From: Nitrosomonadales bacterium
Lineage (GTDB): Bacteria > Pseudomonadota > Gammaproteobacteria > Burkholderiales > Gallionellaceae
Reading direction: 5' to 3'
DNA: 64,000 nt
Assembly (NCBI GenBank): GCA_016721605.1
Contig: JADKHS010000016.1
Location: forward strand, 8,443 to 72,442
In this document: in pieces, positions 1-8,744 of the stretch
Numbering within the stretch: the stretch's first letter is position 1
How the letters are laid out: the number at the start of each line of letters is the position of its first letter
Translations under genes and position numbers: made by a program
The notes under the pieces: generated by a model
What the model was told of the DNA's origin: nothing
Database searches by the model: none
The model's input: the letters and a program-made list of their open reading frames with translations, nothing else

Positions 1-835
1 CACCCAGCTCAACGACTTCGCCTTCACGAGAAATGCCTTCACCATACAAAATATCGAATTCCGCCTGTTTAAACGGTGGCGCCACCTTGTTCTTGACCAC
101 TTTTACGCGGGTTTCTGAACCGATCACCTCATCGCCCTTCTTGATCGCACCAACACGACGAATATCCAGCCGAACTGAAGCATAAAATTTTAGAGCATTG
201 CCGCCAGTCGTTGTTTCCGGGCTACCAAACATCACACCGATTTTCATACGTATCTGATTAATAAAAATCACCGTAGTATTGGAACGCTTGATGTTGGCGG
301 TCAGCTTACGCAATGCCTGCGACATCAAGCGTGCCTGCAAGCCCATTTGCGGCTCGCCCATCTCACCTTCAATTTCTGCCTTAGGGGTCAGTGCTGCCAC
401 AGAATCAACTACCACCACATCTACGGCAGCTGAACGCACCAACATATCAGCAATCTCCAACGCTTGCTCACCGTTATCCGGTTGCGAAATGAGCAGCTCA
501 CTGACATTCACGCCCAGCTTTTGCGCGTATTGCGGATCGAGCGCATGTTCTGCATCAATAAATGCAGCCGTTCCGCCTAATTTTTGCATTTCGGCGATCA
601 CTTGCAATGTGAGCGTGGTTTTGCCGGACGATTCCGGTCCGTAGATTTCAATTACACGACCACGCGGTAGGCCCCCCACGCCCAGCGCGATGTCCAACCC
701 TAATGATCCAGTCGAAACCACTTGAATATCGCGCGCAATATCATGCTCGCCCAAACGCATAATAGAACCCTTGCCGAACTGCTTTTCAATCTGACTCAGA
801 GCCGCCGCGAGTGCCTTGCTTTTATTATCATCCAT
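1..835 (-). CDS. recA: RecA recombinase, 3' end outside the window
   Basis: The minus-strand reading frame opens at 835 and runs off the left edge, leaving about 278 N-terminal codons of a protein usually near 345 residues. The translation carries the Walker A motif GPESSGKTT at residues 66-74, the VVVDSVAALTPKAEIEGEMG region and the NQIRMKIGVMFG segment with the DNA-binding loops. RecA forms ATP-dependent filaments on single-stranded DNA for strand exchange and LexA cleavage. It follows pncC on the same strand, a common order in Proteobacteria. I looked for a CTGT-N8-ACAG LexA box in 836-965 and did not find a clear one, so SOS control is not shown here. Confidence 0.97.
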   Translation of the reverse strand, partial: MDDNKSKALAAALSQIEKQFGKGSIMRLGEHDIARDIQVVSTGSLGLDIALGVGGLPRGRVIEIYGPESSGKTTLTLQVIAEMQKLGGTAAFIDAEHALDPQYAQKLGVNVSELLISQPDNGEQALEIADMLVRSAAVDVVVVDSVAALTPKAEIEGEMGEPQMGLQARLMSQALRKLTANIKRSNTTVIFINQIRMKIGVMFGSPETTTGGNALKFYASVRLDIRRVGAIKKGDEVIGSETRVKVVKNKVAPPFKQAEFDILYGEGISREGEVVELG

Positions 836-965
836 GCAACTTTTTCCCTTCAAAAATGATACATGATTATGGCATAAGCCATCCGAATCTAAGCTAGAAA
901 GACTCTGGTTAGATCAATTTAAAATTTCCTGATTTAAAAACAAGATGACCCTAACCGGCACGATC

Positions 966-1475
966 TTAAGCTACTTCCCTTACCTGATTCAGCAGCTCCA
1001 ACACTCCTTGCAAAGCCAGGCCTACCGACTGCATGCGAATTTCTGCACGGTTACCAGAAAGATGATGCAGCGATACAATACTCTGCCCTCCCTTAATCCC
1101 CCAAGCGAACCACACTGTGCCAACAGGCTTGTCCGGCATACCACCTCCTGGCCCGGCAATACCGCTGACCGCCAATGCCACCTGCGCATGGCTATAGCAC
1201 AACGCACCCGCTACCATTTCACGCACGACGGCCTCGCTTACCGCACCGTAGCGCATCAGAGTATCTTGGGCAACGCCCAACATCTCGCGTTTAGCCTCAT
1301 TTGAATAAGTGATAAAACCGCGCTCAAACCATTCGGAACTGCCAGCAATATCAGTAATGGCACTGGCCACCGCACCGCCTGTGCATGATTCGGCTATGGC
1401 CAACATGAAGCCATGCGACTTTAGCGCACTGCCGATTTGTATTGCCATATTTTCAATATCACGATTCACAAGCAT
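966..1475 (-). CDS. pncC: Nicotinamide-nucleotide amidohydrolase (CinA C-terminal family)
   Basis: This 169-residue protein is the stand-alone CinA C-terminal domain. It has the signature ESCTGG near residue 29, whose serine is the proposed nucleophile, and the GIAGPGGG segment near residue 105. The family deamidates nicotinamide mononucleotide to nicotinate mononucleotide, recycling NMN released by NAD-dependent ligase. The full-length CinA N-terminal molybdopterin-like domain is absent, as is normal for PncC. It lies between metZ and recA on the same strand; pncC-recA linkage is common in Proteobacteria. Confidence 0.93.
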   Translation of the reverse strand: MLVNRDIENMAIQIGSALKSHGFMLAIAESCTGGAVASAITDIAGSSEWFERGFITYSNEAKREMLGVAQDTLMRYGAVSEAVVREMVAGALCYSHAQVALAVSGIAGPGGGMPDKPVGTVWFAWGIKGGQSIVSLHHLSGNRAEIRMQSVGLALQGVLELLNQVREVA

Positions 1476-1564
1476 AATTTCATTGGCTCGCCATATTCAC
1501 GCTTGGACTAATCGCACGACAAGCTGACCATCGGTCAGATAGAAAAACCCAGGAATGGCAGATT

Positions 1565-2758
1565 TTATATGTACAACCCGCGCGCCAAATCGGTCTGGAT
1601 ATCACCCACAGCTTCCAAGCCGACCGCAATGCGCAACAAACCCTCGGTAATACCCGCTGCATCTCTGGCCTCCTGAGTTATACGGGCATGCGTAGTGGTG
1701 GCTGGGTGAGTTAACGTGGTCTTGGTATCGCCCAAGTTAGCCGTGATTGAAACCATGCGCGTATTATCGATAAGACGCCAAGCCTCCTCTCTGCCACCCT
1801 TTATTTCGAACGATACGATACCGCCACCAGCCTTCTGCTGCTTCATCGCCAATTCATGTTGTGGATGCGACGGCAGACCCGGGTAATACACGCGTGCCAC
1901 ATTATCCTGCGCCTCCAACCATTGCGCCACGGACAGCGCATTAGCGCTATGCGCATCCATACGAATTTTTAACGTCTCCATACCTTTCAAGAATACCCAT
2001 GCGTTGAATGCGCTCATAGTCGGCCCCGCCGTACGCAGAAACTGATATATAGGTTCTATCACTTTCTTGTTGCCCAGCACCGCACCTCCCAATACACGCC
2101 CTTGGCCATCAAGATATTTAGTGGCGGAATGAATCACGATGTCCGCGCCTAAATCCAGCGGGCGCTGCAACGCGGGAGTACAAAAACAATTATCTACTGC
2201 CAGCAACACACCTCGCTGCTTCGCCACTGCCGCAATGCCTGCAATGTCGGATATTTCGGTAAGGGGATTGGACGGCGTCTCCAGAAAAAATAGCCGTGTG
2301 TTGGGCCGTACCGCAACTTCCCACTCGTTCACATCGGTGGCAGAAACAAAGGTCGTGTCCACACCAAAACGTTTGAAAATGGTGCCGAATAAATTTACCG
2401 TCGAACCGAATATACTGCGCGAAGCAACGATGTGATCTCCATTTTTCAGCAAACCCATACAGCACGCCAAAATCGCCGACATACCTGACGCCGTCGCCAC
2501 ACACTGCTCCGCGCCTTCCAGTGCGGCCAAGCGCTCCTCGAACATGGTAACGGTAGGGTTGGTAAACCGCGAATAAATATTACCCGGCTCTGCGCCGATA
2601 AAGCGTGCGGCGGCTTGGGCCGCGCTATCAAACACGTAACTGGAAGTAAGAAACAGTGCCTCACTATGTTCATTAAATTGGCTGCGCTTTATGCCCGCGT
2701 GTACTGCAAGTGTTTCAAGTTGATATGAATGTTCTGTTTGGCTGGAATGTTCGGACAT
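1565..2758 (-). CDS. metZ: O-succinylhomoserine sulfhydrylase
   Basis: This 397-residue protein belongs to the Cys/Met-metabolism PLP-dependent enzymes. It shows the TASGMSAI cofactor loop, the LETPSNPL segment and the PLP lysine in SATKYLDGQG (K214). MetZ makes homocysteine directly from O-succinylhomoserine and sulfide. The paralogues metB and cysteine synthase-like sulfhydrylases are related, but the N-terminal ETLAVHAG and overall sequence fit MetZ best. The start at 2758 has an AGGGG Shine-Dalgarno nine bases upstream. A SAM-II riboswitch followed by an intrinsic terminator precedes it, so expression should fall when S-adenosylmethionine is plentiful. Confidence 0.93.
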   Translation of the reverse strand: MSEHSSQTEHSYQLETLAVHAGIKRSQFNEHSEALFLTSSYVFDSAAQAAARFIGAEPGNIYSRFTNPTVTMFEERLAALEGAEQCVATASGMSAILACCMGLLKNGDHIVASRSIFGSTVNLFGTIFKRFGVDTTFVSATDVNEWEVAVRPNTRLFFLETPSNPLTEISDIAGIAAVAKQRGVLLAVDNCFCTPALQRPLDLGADIVIHSATKYLDGQGRVLGGAVLGNKKVIEPIYQFLRTAGPTMSAFNAWVFLKGMETLKIRMDAHSANALSVAQWLEAQDNVARVYYPGLPSHPQHELAMKQQKAGGGIVSFEIKGGREEAWRLIDNTRMVSITANLGDTKTTLTHPATTTHARITQEARDAAGITEGLLRIAVGLEAVGDIQTDLARGLYI

Positions 2759-2778
2759 AACGTGCCCCTCATGCTGAA

Positions 2779-2811
2779 TAAAAAACCCGGTTAGCTTACA
2801 GCTAAACCGGG
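2779..2811 (-). terminator. Intrinsic terminator in the metZ leader
   Basis: On the minus strand a CCCGGTT/AACCGGG-type stem (arms inside 2786-2811) is followed by six T residues, ending about 20 bases before the metZ start codon. Its 5' arm contains TTTAGCTGTA (2797-2806), an exact 10-base complement of TACAGCTAAA in the riboswitch tail (2822-2831). The two hairpins are therefore mutually exclusive, giving a plausible terminator/antiterminator switch. Confidence 0.85.
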
Positions 2812-2816
2812 CTTCA

Positions 2817-2870
2817 CCCGCTTTAGCTGTATTTATAGAGCGCCCGCAAGCTGTTCCTCAAATCGGCGCT
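2817..2870 (-). promoter_or_regulatory. SAM-II riboswitch aptamer upstream of metZ
   Basis: Read on the minus strand, this 54-nt leader has the SAM-II layout. P1 arms are AGCGCC and GGCGCT, the loop starts GATTTGAG and ends CTTGC, and it is followed by ATAAATACAGCTAAAGCGGG. This matches the known SAM-II pattern (GATTT in the loop, ATAAAT-GCTAAA-GGG tail forming the pseudoknot). Its place directly before a methionine biosynthesis gene supports the call. SAM binding should stabilise the pseudoknot and sequester the tail strand, freeing the downstream terminator. Confidence 0.9.
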
Positions 2871-2990
2871 TATATGAAACTAACACTTGCCGCGCCGCGT
2901 TGTCAACTCCAATTGCCATGATACTAGAGGGCACCGCTAAAGGCATCCAGGCTGTGTAATATGAGGCAGTCAGCCTCGAGCATTAGTCTC

Positions 2991-3107
2991 ACAAAGTGCT
3001 GGAATGCAGAACATTATTTCAGGTATTCTTTAAGCAGGAGGTGCGCTACACTAAAATAATCGATGTAACACTTTATTATCGCTGTTGCTCTTCGAATTTA
3101 AGTCCGC
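2991..3107 (+). repeat. Interspersed repeat, copy A
   Basis: This intergenic stretch shares ordered blocks with 40371-40471: CACAAAGTGCTGG, then a GAGGTGCGCTACACTAA-like block, then CTGTTGC-CTTCG-ATTTAA-TCCGC. Spacing differs by small gaps, so the copies have diverged. The last block reappears inverted at 42554-42578. It may be the end of an old insertion sequence or a non-autonomous element. It lies between the metZ leader and yebC. Confidence 0.6.
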
Positions 3108-3178
3108 GTTACCGCTATATAAGGGTATAAATCCTTGCGGTGTTCGAAATGCGGGAATCAATCAACGGGGAAAATGTC

Positions 3179-3904
3179 ATGGCAGGCCATAGTAAATGGG
3201 CAAACATTCAGCACCGCAAGGGTCGTCAGGATGAAAGGCGCGGCAAGGTTTTTACACGCCTGATCAAGGAAATTACCGTGGCGGCCAGGTTGGGCGACAG
3301 CGATCCGGCCACTAATCCGCGCCTGCGATTGGCGATGGAAAAAGCCTATGACCAGAATATGCCGAAAGATAACGTGGAGCGCGCCATTAAACGCGGCAGC
3401 GGCGAATTGGACGGTGTCGATTATATTGAGCTTCGCTACGAAGGCTACGGGATCAATGGCGCGGCGGTAATGGTAGATTGCATGACCGACAATAAAACAC
3501 GTACCGTGGCCGATGTGCGCCATGCTTTCACCAAATATGGCGGTAATCTCGGTACGGATGGTTCTGTATCATTTTTATTTAAACATTGCGGGCAAATGGT
3601 TTTTGCACCTAACACCGATGAAAACGCGCTAATGGAAGTAGTGCTGGACGCGGGAGCAGAGGATGTAATGAGCAATGATGACGGTAGTATCGAAGTTATC
3701 ACTGCACCCAACGATTTTATCGAGGTTAAGCAGCGCTTGGAAGCCGCTGGATTTAAGCCAGAAATGGCAGAAATAATTATGAAGCCTATTGTCGAAGTCC
3801 TATTTACGGGTGACGATGCAGTACGCATGCAAAAGCTATTGGACGCACTGGAAAACCTTGATGATGTACAAGAAGTTTATACCACAGCCGTGATTGCGGA
3901 ATGA
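3179..3904 (+). CDS. yebC: YebC/PmpR-family DNA-binding protein
   Basis: The 241-residue product begins MAGHSKWANIQHRKG, the invariant N-terminus of the family, which fixes the start at 3179 rather than the upstream in-frame codon at 3140. A GGGG-containing ribosome site precedes it. The protein has the usual length and the NMPKDNVERAIKRG and GYGINGAAVMV motifs. YebC-type proteins are cytoplasmic; some act as transcriptional regulators and some are reported to help ribosomes through difficult peptide sequences. It stands immediately upstream of ruvC-ruvA-ruvB, the classic proteobacterial arrangement. Confidence 0.95.
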   Translation: MAGHSKWANIQHRKGRQDERRGKVFTRLIKEITVAARLGDSDPATNPRLRLAMEKAYDQNMPKDNVERAIKRGSGELDGVDYIELRYEGYGINGAAVMVDCMTDNKTRTVADVRHAFTKYGGNLGTDGSVSFLFKHCGQMVFAPNTDENALMEVVLDAGAEDVMSNDDGSIEVITAPNDFIEVKQRLEAAGFKPEMAEIIMKPIVEVLFTGDDAVRMQKLLDALENLDDVQEVYTTAVIAE

Positions 3905-3953
3905 ATAAAGATAAATTAGAGATAAGGGTAAAGGGTAAATTCTCCTTACACCA

Positions 3954-4487
3954 ATGAGCCACTCTTCTACACGCATTCTAGGTATAGATCCCGGCCTGCG
4001 CATTACCGGGTTTGGCGTGCTGGACAAAGTGGGACAGAAACTTATCTATGTCGCCAGCGGTTTTATCAAAACACCAGTAGGCGAGTTACCTGAGCGTCTT
4101 AAAGTCATTCTTAATTCATTGCGCGAGGTGATTGAAATACATCAGCCGCAGCTGGTGGCGGTAGAAAAAGTATTCGTTAACGTCAATCCGCAATCCACCC
4201 TGCTACTGGGGCAGGCGCGCGGTGCGGCAATTTGCGCGGCGGTACTGGCGAGCCTGCCAGTTGCGGAATACACTGCGTTGCAAGTAAAACAGGCTGTGGT
4301 CGGTAATGGCCATGCGAAAAAAGAGCAGGTGCAAGATATGGTACAGCGACTGTTGGAATTATCCGGCTCTCCCAGTCCGGATGCGGCGGATGCGCTGGCA
4401 TGTGCGATTTGTCATGCGCATGCTGGTATGGGATTAGGCCAGCTGGCGACCAAGGGCTTGCGCATGCGCAATGGCAGATTAAGTTAA
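3954..4487 (+). CDS. ruvC: Holliday junction endonuclease RuvC
   Basis: The 177-residue protein has the RuvC acidic catalytic set: D12 in GIDPG, E71 in VAVEKVF, and D143 and D146 in SPDAADALA. It cleaves Holliday junctions symmetrically, working with the RuvAB branch-migration motor encoded just downstream. Length and motifs are normal. About 105 bases separate it from ruvA. Confidence 0.97.
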   Translation: MSHSSTRILGIDPGLRITGFGVLDKVGQKLIYVASGFIKTPVGELPERLKVILNSLREVIEIHQPQLVAVEKVFVNVNPQSTLLLGQARGAAICAAVLASLPVAEYTALQVKQAVVGNGHAKKEQVQDMVQRLLELSGSPSPDAADALACAICHAHAGMGLGQLATKGLRMRNGRLS

Positions 4488-4593
4488 GAAGCATGGTAAC
4501 TTCTCCAGCCACGGATTAAACGTGATTGTAATTTTTTTAATGCAATAGTTATCGCACCTGCACGATTAGCCGAAAAAGATTAACAAGGAAGAC

Positions 4594-5172
4594 ATGATTG
4601 GGCGTTTGACAGGCAACTTGTTGGAAAAAAATCCACCGCAAATTTTGTTGGATGTTCAAGGCGTGGGATATGAGGTGAATGTGCCGATGAGCACCTTCTA
4701 TAACCTGCCTGTACTACATGAACGTGTAGTGTTATATACCCAACTTATCGTTCGGGAGGATGCACACCTGCTCTATGGCTTTGCTTCTGAGGACGAGCGC
4801 GCGGCCTTTCGTCTCTTGTTGAAAATTAGTGGCGTGGGGCCGAAGTTGGCGCTGTCGGTGCTGTCTGGCTTGAGCTTGAATGATCTTGCCATTGCCGTGG
4901 CAAGTAAGGAGGTAGGGCTATTGACCAGAATCCCAGGCGTTGGCAAAAAGACCGCCGAGCGGCTGTTGCTGGAACTACACGATAAGTTCATCGTGTCCGT
5001 GTCGGATGGCGCAAGCGGTGTTGTGACACCACATGGCAACGATATCACCAACGCGCTGTTGGCGTTAGGCTACAGCGGAAAAGAAGCGAATTGGGCAGTC
5101 AAACAATTACCCGCTGATGCAAGTGTATCGGACGGCATACGCCAGGCACTTAAGCTATTATCCAAAGTATGA
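4594..5172 (+). CDS. ruvA: Holliday junction branch migration protein RuvA
   Basis: The 192-residue product begins MIGRLTGNLLEK. It contains an OB-fold N-terminal domain and two helix-hairpin-helix motifs (KISGVGPKLAL near residue 75 and TRIPGVGKKTAERL near residue 110). RuvA binds four-way junctions and loads the RuvB motor. AAGGAAG lies a few bases upstream of the start. Its stop codon overlaps the ruvB start by four bases (ATGA), implying translational coupling. Confidence 0.97.
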   Translation: MIGRLTGNLLEKNPPQILLDVQGVGYEVNVPMSTFYNLPVLHERVVLYTQLIVREDAHLLYGFASEDERAAFRLLLKISGVGPKLALSVLSGLSLNDLAIAVASKEVGLLTRIPGVGKKTAERLLLELHDKFIVSVSDGASGVVTPHGNDITNALLALGYSGKEANWAVKQLPADASVSDGIRQALKLLSKV

Positions 5173-6230
5173 TCCAAAACGATAATCTGACTGCAGTCGA
5201 TCGCATTATTTCTCCCGCTCCCGTCTCTGTGCAGGAGGAAATACAGGAGCGCGCATTGCGCCCTAAACATCTGGACGAATATATTGGCCAGGAAAAAATA
5301 CGTGGGCAGTTGGAAATTTTCATTGAAGCGGCCCGTAAACGTAAAGAGCCGCTTGACCATGTGTTACTGTTCGGCCCGCCAGGGCTGGGCAAGACGACTT
5401 TAGCGCATATCATCGCGCGCGAAATGGGTGTCAACATGCGCCATACTTCCGGGCCGGTTTTGGAACGTGCCGGTGACCTCGCTGCCCTATTAACCAATCT
5501 CGAACCAAACGATGTGCTGTTTATCGATGAAATCCATCGTCTGTCGCCAGTGGTGGAAGAAATCCTGTATCCCGCGCTGGAGGATTATCAGATCGATATC
5601 ATGATCGGCGAAGGTCCCGCGGCGCGCTCAGTAAAACTGGATTTGCCGCCGTTTACTCTGGTTGGAGCAACCACTCGCGCCGGTATGTTGACCAACCCCT
5701 TGCGCGACCGTTTTGGTATTGTGGCGCGCCTGGAGTTTTATACCACCAGTGAATTGCAGCGCATCGTGACGCGCTCTTCTGATTTACTGGAATTGCCGAT
5801 CTCGCCCGACGGGGCGCTGGAAATTGCAAAGCGTTCACGCGGTACACCGCGCATTGCAAATCGATTGCTACGCCGCGTACGCGATTTTGCCGAAGTAAGG
5901 GCCCAAGGCGAAGCCACGCGCCAAGTAGCAGATGCCGCGTTGACCATGCTCGACGTGGATATGCAGGGATTAGACACGATGGATAGAAAATTATTGTTGA
6001 CCGTGATTGAAAAATTTACCGGTGGCCCGGTGGGCGTAGATAAACTTGCCGCTGCCATCGGCGAGGAGCGCGATACCATTGAAGATGTGCTGGAACCTTA
6101 TTTAATCCAACAAGGCTACTTACAACGCACATCACGCGGAAGGGTTGCGACCATTAATGCCTACAAACATTTTGGACTAGTACAGCCGCATAATGTTAAT
6201 AACAAAGATTTATGGGAAGAAAGCCAATAA
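5169..6230 (+). CDS. ruvB: Holliday junction branch migration helicase RuvB
   Basis: This 353-residue AAA+ ATPase has Walker A GPPGLGKTT at residues 69-77, Walker B VLFIDEIH around D120-E121, the sensor region GATTRAG, and a C-terminal winged helix. RuvB forms hexameric rings that pull DNA through a RuvA-bound junction. The frame is intact, unlike many genes further along the window. It is the last gene of the yebC-ruvC-ruvA-ruvB group and meets the next operon tail to tail. Confidence 0.98.
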   Translation: MIQNDNLTAVDRIISPAPVSVQEEIQERALRPKHLDEYIGQEKIRGQLEIFIEAARKRKEPLDHVLLFGPPGLGKTTLAHIIAREMGVNMRHTSGPVLERAGDLAALLTNLEPNDVLFIDEIHRLSPVVEEILYPALEDYQIDIMIGEGPAARSVKLDLPPFTLVGATTRAGMLTNPLRDRFGIVARLEFYTTSELQRIVTRSSDLLELPISPDGALEIAKRSRGTPRIANRLLRRVRDFAEVRAQGEATRQVADAALTMLDVDMQGLDTMDRKLLLTVIEKFTGGPVGVDKLAAAIGEERDTIEDVLEPYLIQQGYLQRTSRGRVATINAYKHFGLVQPHNVNNKDLWEESQ

Positions 6231-6275
6231 ACTAAACACCCAAGAAATTAAATATTTATACATTCCTTTGTCTAA

Positions 6276-7929
6276 TCAAAAACCGTATTTCATTTCCGCA
6301 AATAATAACGAGTTATCCCGCAACCGACCAAAGAACGTACTACTTTCTCCCCGATAAATATCCAATCCAAGCGATCCTTTTACGTTGTCTGTAAAGGCAT
6401 AAACCAGCTTGGGCCTTATGAAATAATTGCTGCGTCCAAAAGAAGCGACAGCGGCAATTTCACCTTCCAACGTTTCATTAAGCCATTTGTTACTGGCCCG
6501 GACACTTACCCCATGCTGAGAACGGCTAAACTGATTCCATAGCGCACTTGTTTGAATTGCGGCGAAACGCAGGAGAGGATCGGCTATCGCCTGCGGGTCG
6601 GAATAATTTGTAACATGGCGGAGGTAGTATTGAAAATTGATATTAAGATAATCGAAGAAAGTTCTGTCACCGCCCATCACCATATAAAAAATGGTTTTTT
6701 TACAAGAAAGTCGTTCGCACCAGTGTTAACTGCCCAAGCGTACGCCGCTTCAGCGCGCAATCCATAACGCCCAATGACCGTAGCGGCATCCATGCCCAAT
6801 ACGCGGATACGATTGTGGTCAAATATTAAATTTGCTCCAGATGGGGTTATCGCTCCAATCGCGATGTCAGGGGTCAAATCTGACCCATTATAGTAAGAGG
6901 CTGACCAATCCACATCACCGCCACTTCGATCGAATTTGAGCGCAATTCGGTTAATACGGGGAATGTGTTGGGTAAAAAAAACACCCGGCGTTGTAGCCAC
7001 AGGAAAAACATGGGGATCCATACCAGGAAGCCATATACCGGTCAGCGAATTTTCATGCGAGTGGTACGTTGCTTTCGCTGCCAACGATCCTATTCTCTGG
7101 TCATCCTCTTCCGGCGTTAACAGAGTAAAATTTCGTGGTGTCAGATTGTCGGTTGGATTCAAGCGGTCTGCCCGTCCCCATACTATGATCTGTCTGCCGA
7201 TCCGATAATCCACATTGCCGCTACTGAATTTTATATATCCCTCCTGTAATTTTTTCGAATCTCCGTTGGCTCTGAAAATGTCGTCATTACGAATCCATCC
7301 CTGAGCAACCAGAGTAACGTCCTCCCCTATATTTTGCGTCCCTTTAAGCCACAGCGAACCGGTACCCAAATCATTTTTCCCATCCAACTTACGCGATGAA
7401 CTGAAATATCCTGCACGAACCGAACCAGTTATATCCGGTTTTTGTAAAAATCCATGCTATCTTTTTCAGTTGACCCCGAAAAACTCTCTGCCTGCGGGAG
7501 CAAAGTGTTGGCCACTGGTTTCAATTCGAAATTAAACTCACGAATAGTTAAACCGTGCGGAACACAGTGTGCTTTTAGCTGAAGCGTCAACGAATGTGCG
7601 CTGATTGGAGCCGCTGTAGAAATTTTAATCCGCTGGTCAACATTTTTATTGCCTTCCAACTCCAATCTTGCAGCGGACAATTCTGATCCATTTTGCCCGG
7701 GAACAATCCCTATATTAGCCAATGAAACGCAAGCGGCAGTTATTTTTTCATCAGGGCTTGACGGGGATACCGGAACATACGCGAGCAGCGGCTCGCCTTC
7801 CCTGCTGACAACCTCGATCTCACCTATGTTCAGCGCATGAGCCGCCTGTGTACCGAGCAATGCAAAAATGATTGCCAAAAATAAAGCACGCCTGACACGG
7901 CATAAAATGCTAACGCACATTTGCGGCAT
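6276..7929 (-). CDS. Outer-membrane beta-barrel protein with FimV-like N-terminal domain (two frameshifts)
   Basis: Three overlapping reading frames rebuild one protein of about 550 residues. It has a signal peptide, then a domain like the FimV/HubP N-terminus (LNIGEIEVVSREGEPLLAYV after the AHA cleavage site). A DUF1302-like barrel follows, with alternating strands, a WGRADRLNPTDNLTPRNF motif and a terminal phenylalanine. The frame breaks near 7430, and at an A/T run near 6686-6691, where one added base gives the continuous PFFYMVMGGDRTFF. The start codon overlaps the stop of the LolA-like gene (TAATG), so it is the last gene of a transporter operon. It probably acts as the outer-membrane partner. 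The family name is inferred from motifs, not from a search. Confidence 0.6.
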
Positions 7930-8744
7930 TATTCTTTTTCCATATACCGTGTCGTAAAGAACTCATCCTTAACCTGCTGGTTCGCCTTGAAGTTATCGTA
8001 TTTAATCACCGTACGGTGGCCGGTCTGAACATTGCTTGCTTCAAGGCGCATGGCCTGCCACTTGCCACGCGTCTTGTCTACCAGTTGAACATCAGTAAAT
8101 GTCGAGATTTTTAACATCTGCCCTGCCTCATCCCAATACTCCATTTTTATTGCCACCAGATTATCTTTACGCAGCCAGCCGATGCGCTTCGAGTAACCAT
8201 TACTGGTTTTAACCGCGTCAGATTTTGGTAATGCCTCGATAACGTAGCAAAGCTGCCCCTCTACCGACTCCTCTTTCAACAATTTGTAGTTCCACTCACC
8301 CACCTTATAGCCAATCACGTCGGCATAAGAAAAATCCGTGCCCACAAAACTATCTTTCTTATTGTTGGAAACAAGACGCCGCACTTTTTTTAGTGCGGGT
8401 AGATAGATCCAAATGTCATCATCCTTGTCGGCGTGTTCGATCAGTAACGATACCGTACCTTTAACATCCGGTGGTGACAAGAACCGCGTCATGCGCATAT
8501 TATCAATGCCATTTCCTTCAAGCTTGGTCGCGCCAAAAGTCTTGCGCACCCGTTCCTGGCCAGTCTTGTTGATCAGGGTAAACGTGGCATCAGCCACTGA
8601 ATCAGCAACCTTGGAAACGACGAAATTCTTTTCCATAATCTGGCCCAGATTGGGTTCCGCCGCCCAGCCATTTTTAGGTTGCATTGATAGACCAAAAGCA
8701 AGAGCCAACACAACAACAGAAACAGGTAATGGGTTATGTTTCAC
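7929..8744 (-). CDS. LolA-like outer membrane lipoprotein-sorting family protein
   Basis: I place the start at the GTG at 8744. A strong AGGAGA ribosome site precedes it, and it opens a signal peptide (KHNPLPVSVVVLALAFGLSM... ending at WAAEP). The 271-residue product resembles the periplasmic LolA-like family found beside MMPL transporters. It has DDIWIYLPALKKVRRL and DSFVGTDFSYADV segments typical of that group. The same frame is open upstream into the C-terminus of the transporter gene, so a longer 484-codon frame also exists. The buried ribosome site and signal peptide argue for a separate protein. It probably carries a lipid or lipoprotein between the inner-membrane MMPL pump and the outer-membrane barrel. 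Confidence 0.78.
   Translation of the reverse strand: MKHNPLPVSVVVLALAFGLSMQPKNGWAAEPNLGQIMEKNFVVSKVADSVADATFTLINKTGQERVRKTFGATKLEGNGIDNMRMTRFLSPPDVKGTVSLLIEHADKDDDIWIYLPALKKVRRLVSNNKKDSFVGTDFSYADVIGYKVGEWNYKLLKEESVEGQLCYVIEALPKSDAVKTSNGYSKRIGWLRKDNLVAIKMEYWDEAGQMLKISTFTDVQLVDKTRGKWQAMRLEASNVQTGHRTVIKYDNFKANQQVKDEFFTTRYMEKE

Noticed and set aside
279..644. Plus-strand open frame of 121 codons
   Set aside because: It lies antisense inside recA, has low-complexity Ser/Ala/Thr composition and no ribosome site.
836..965. Possible LexA box before recA
   Set aside because: No CTGT-N8-ACAG sequence with the right spacing was found.
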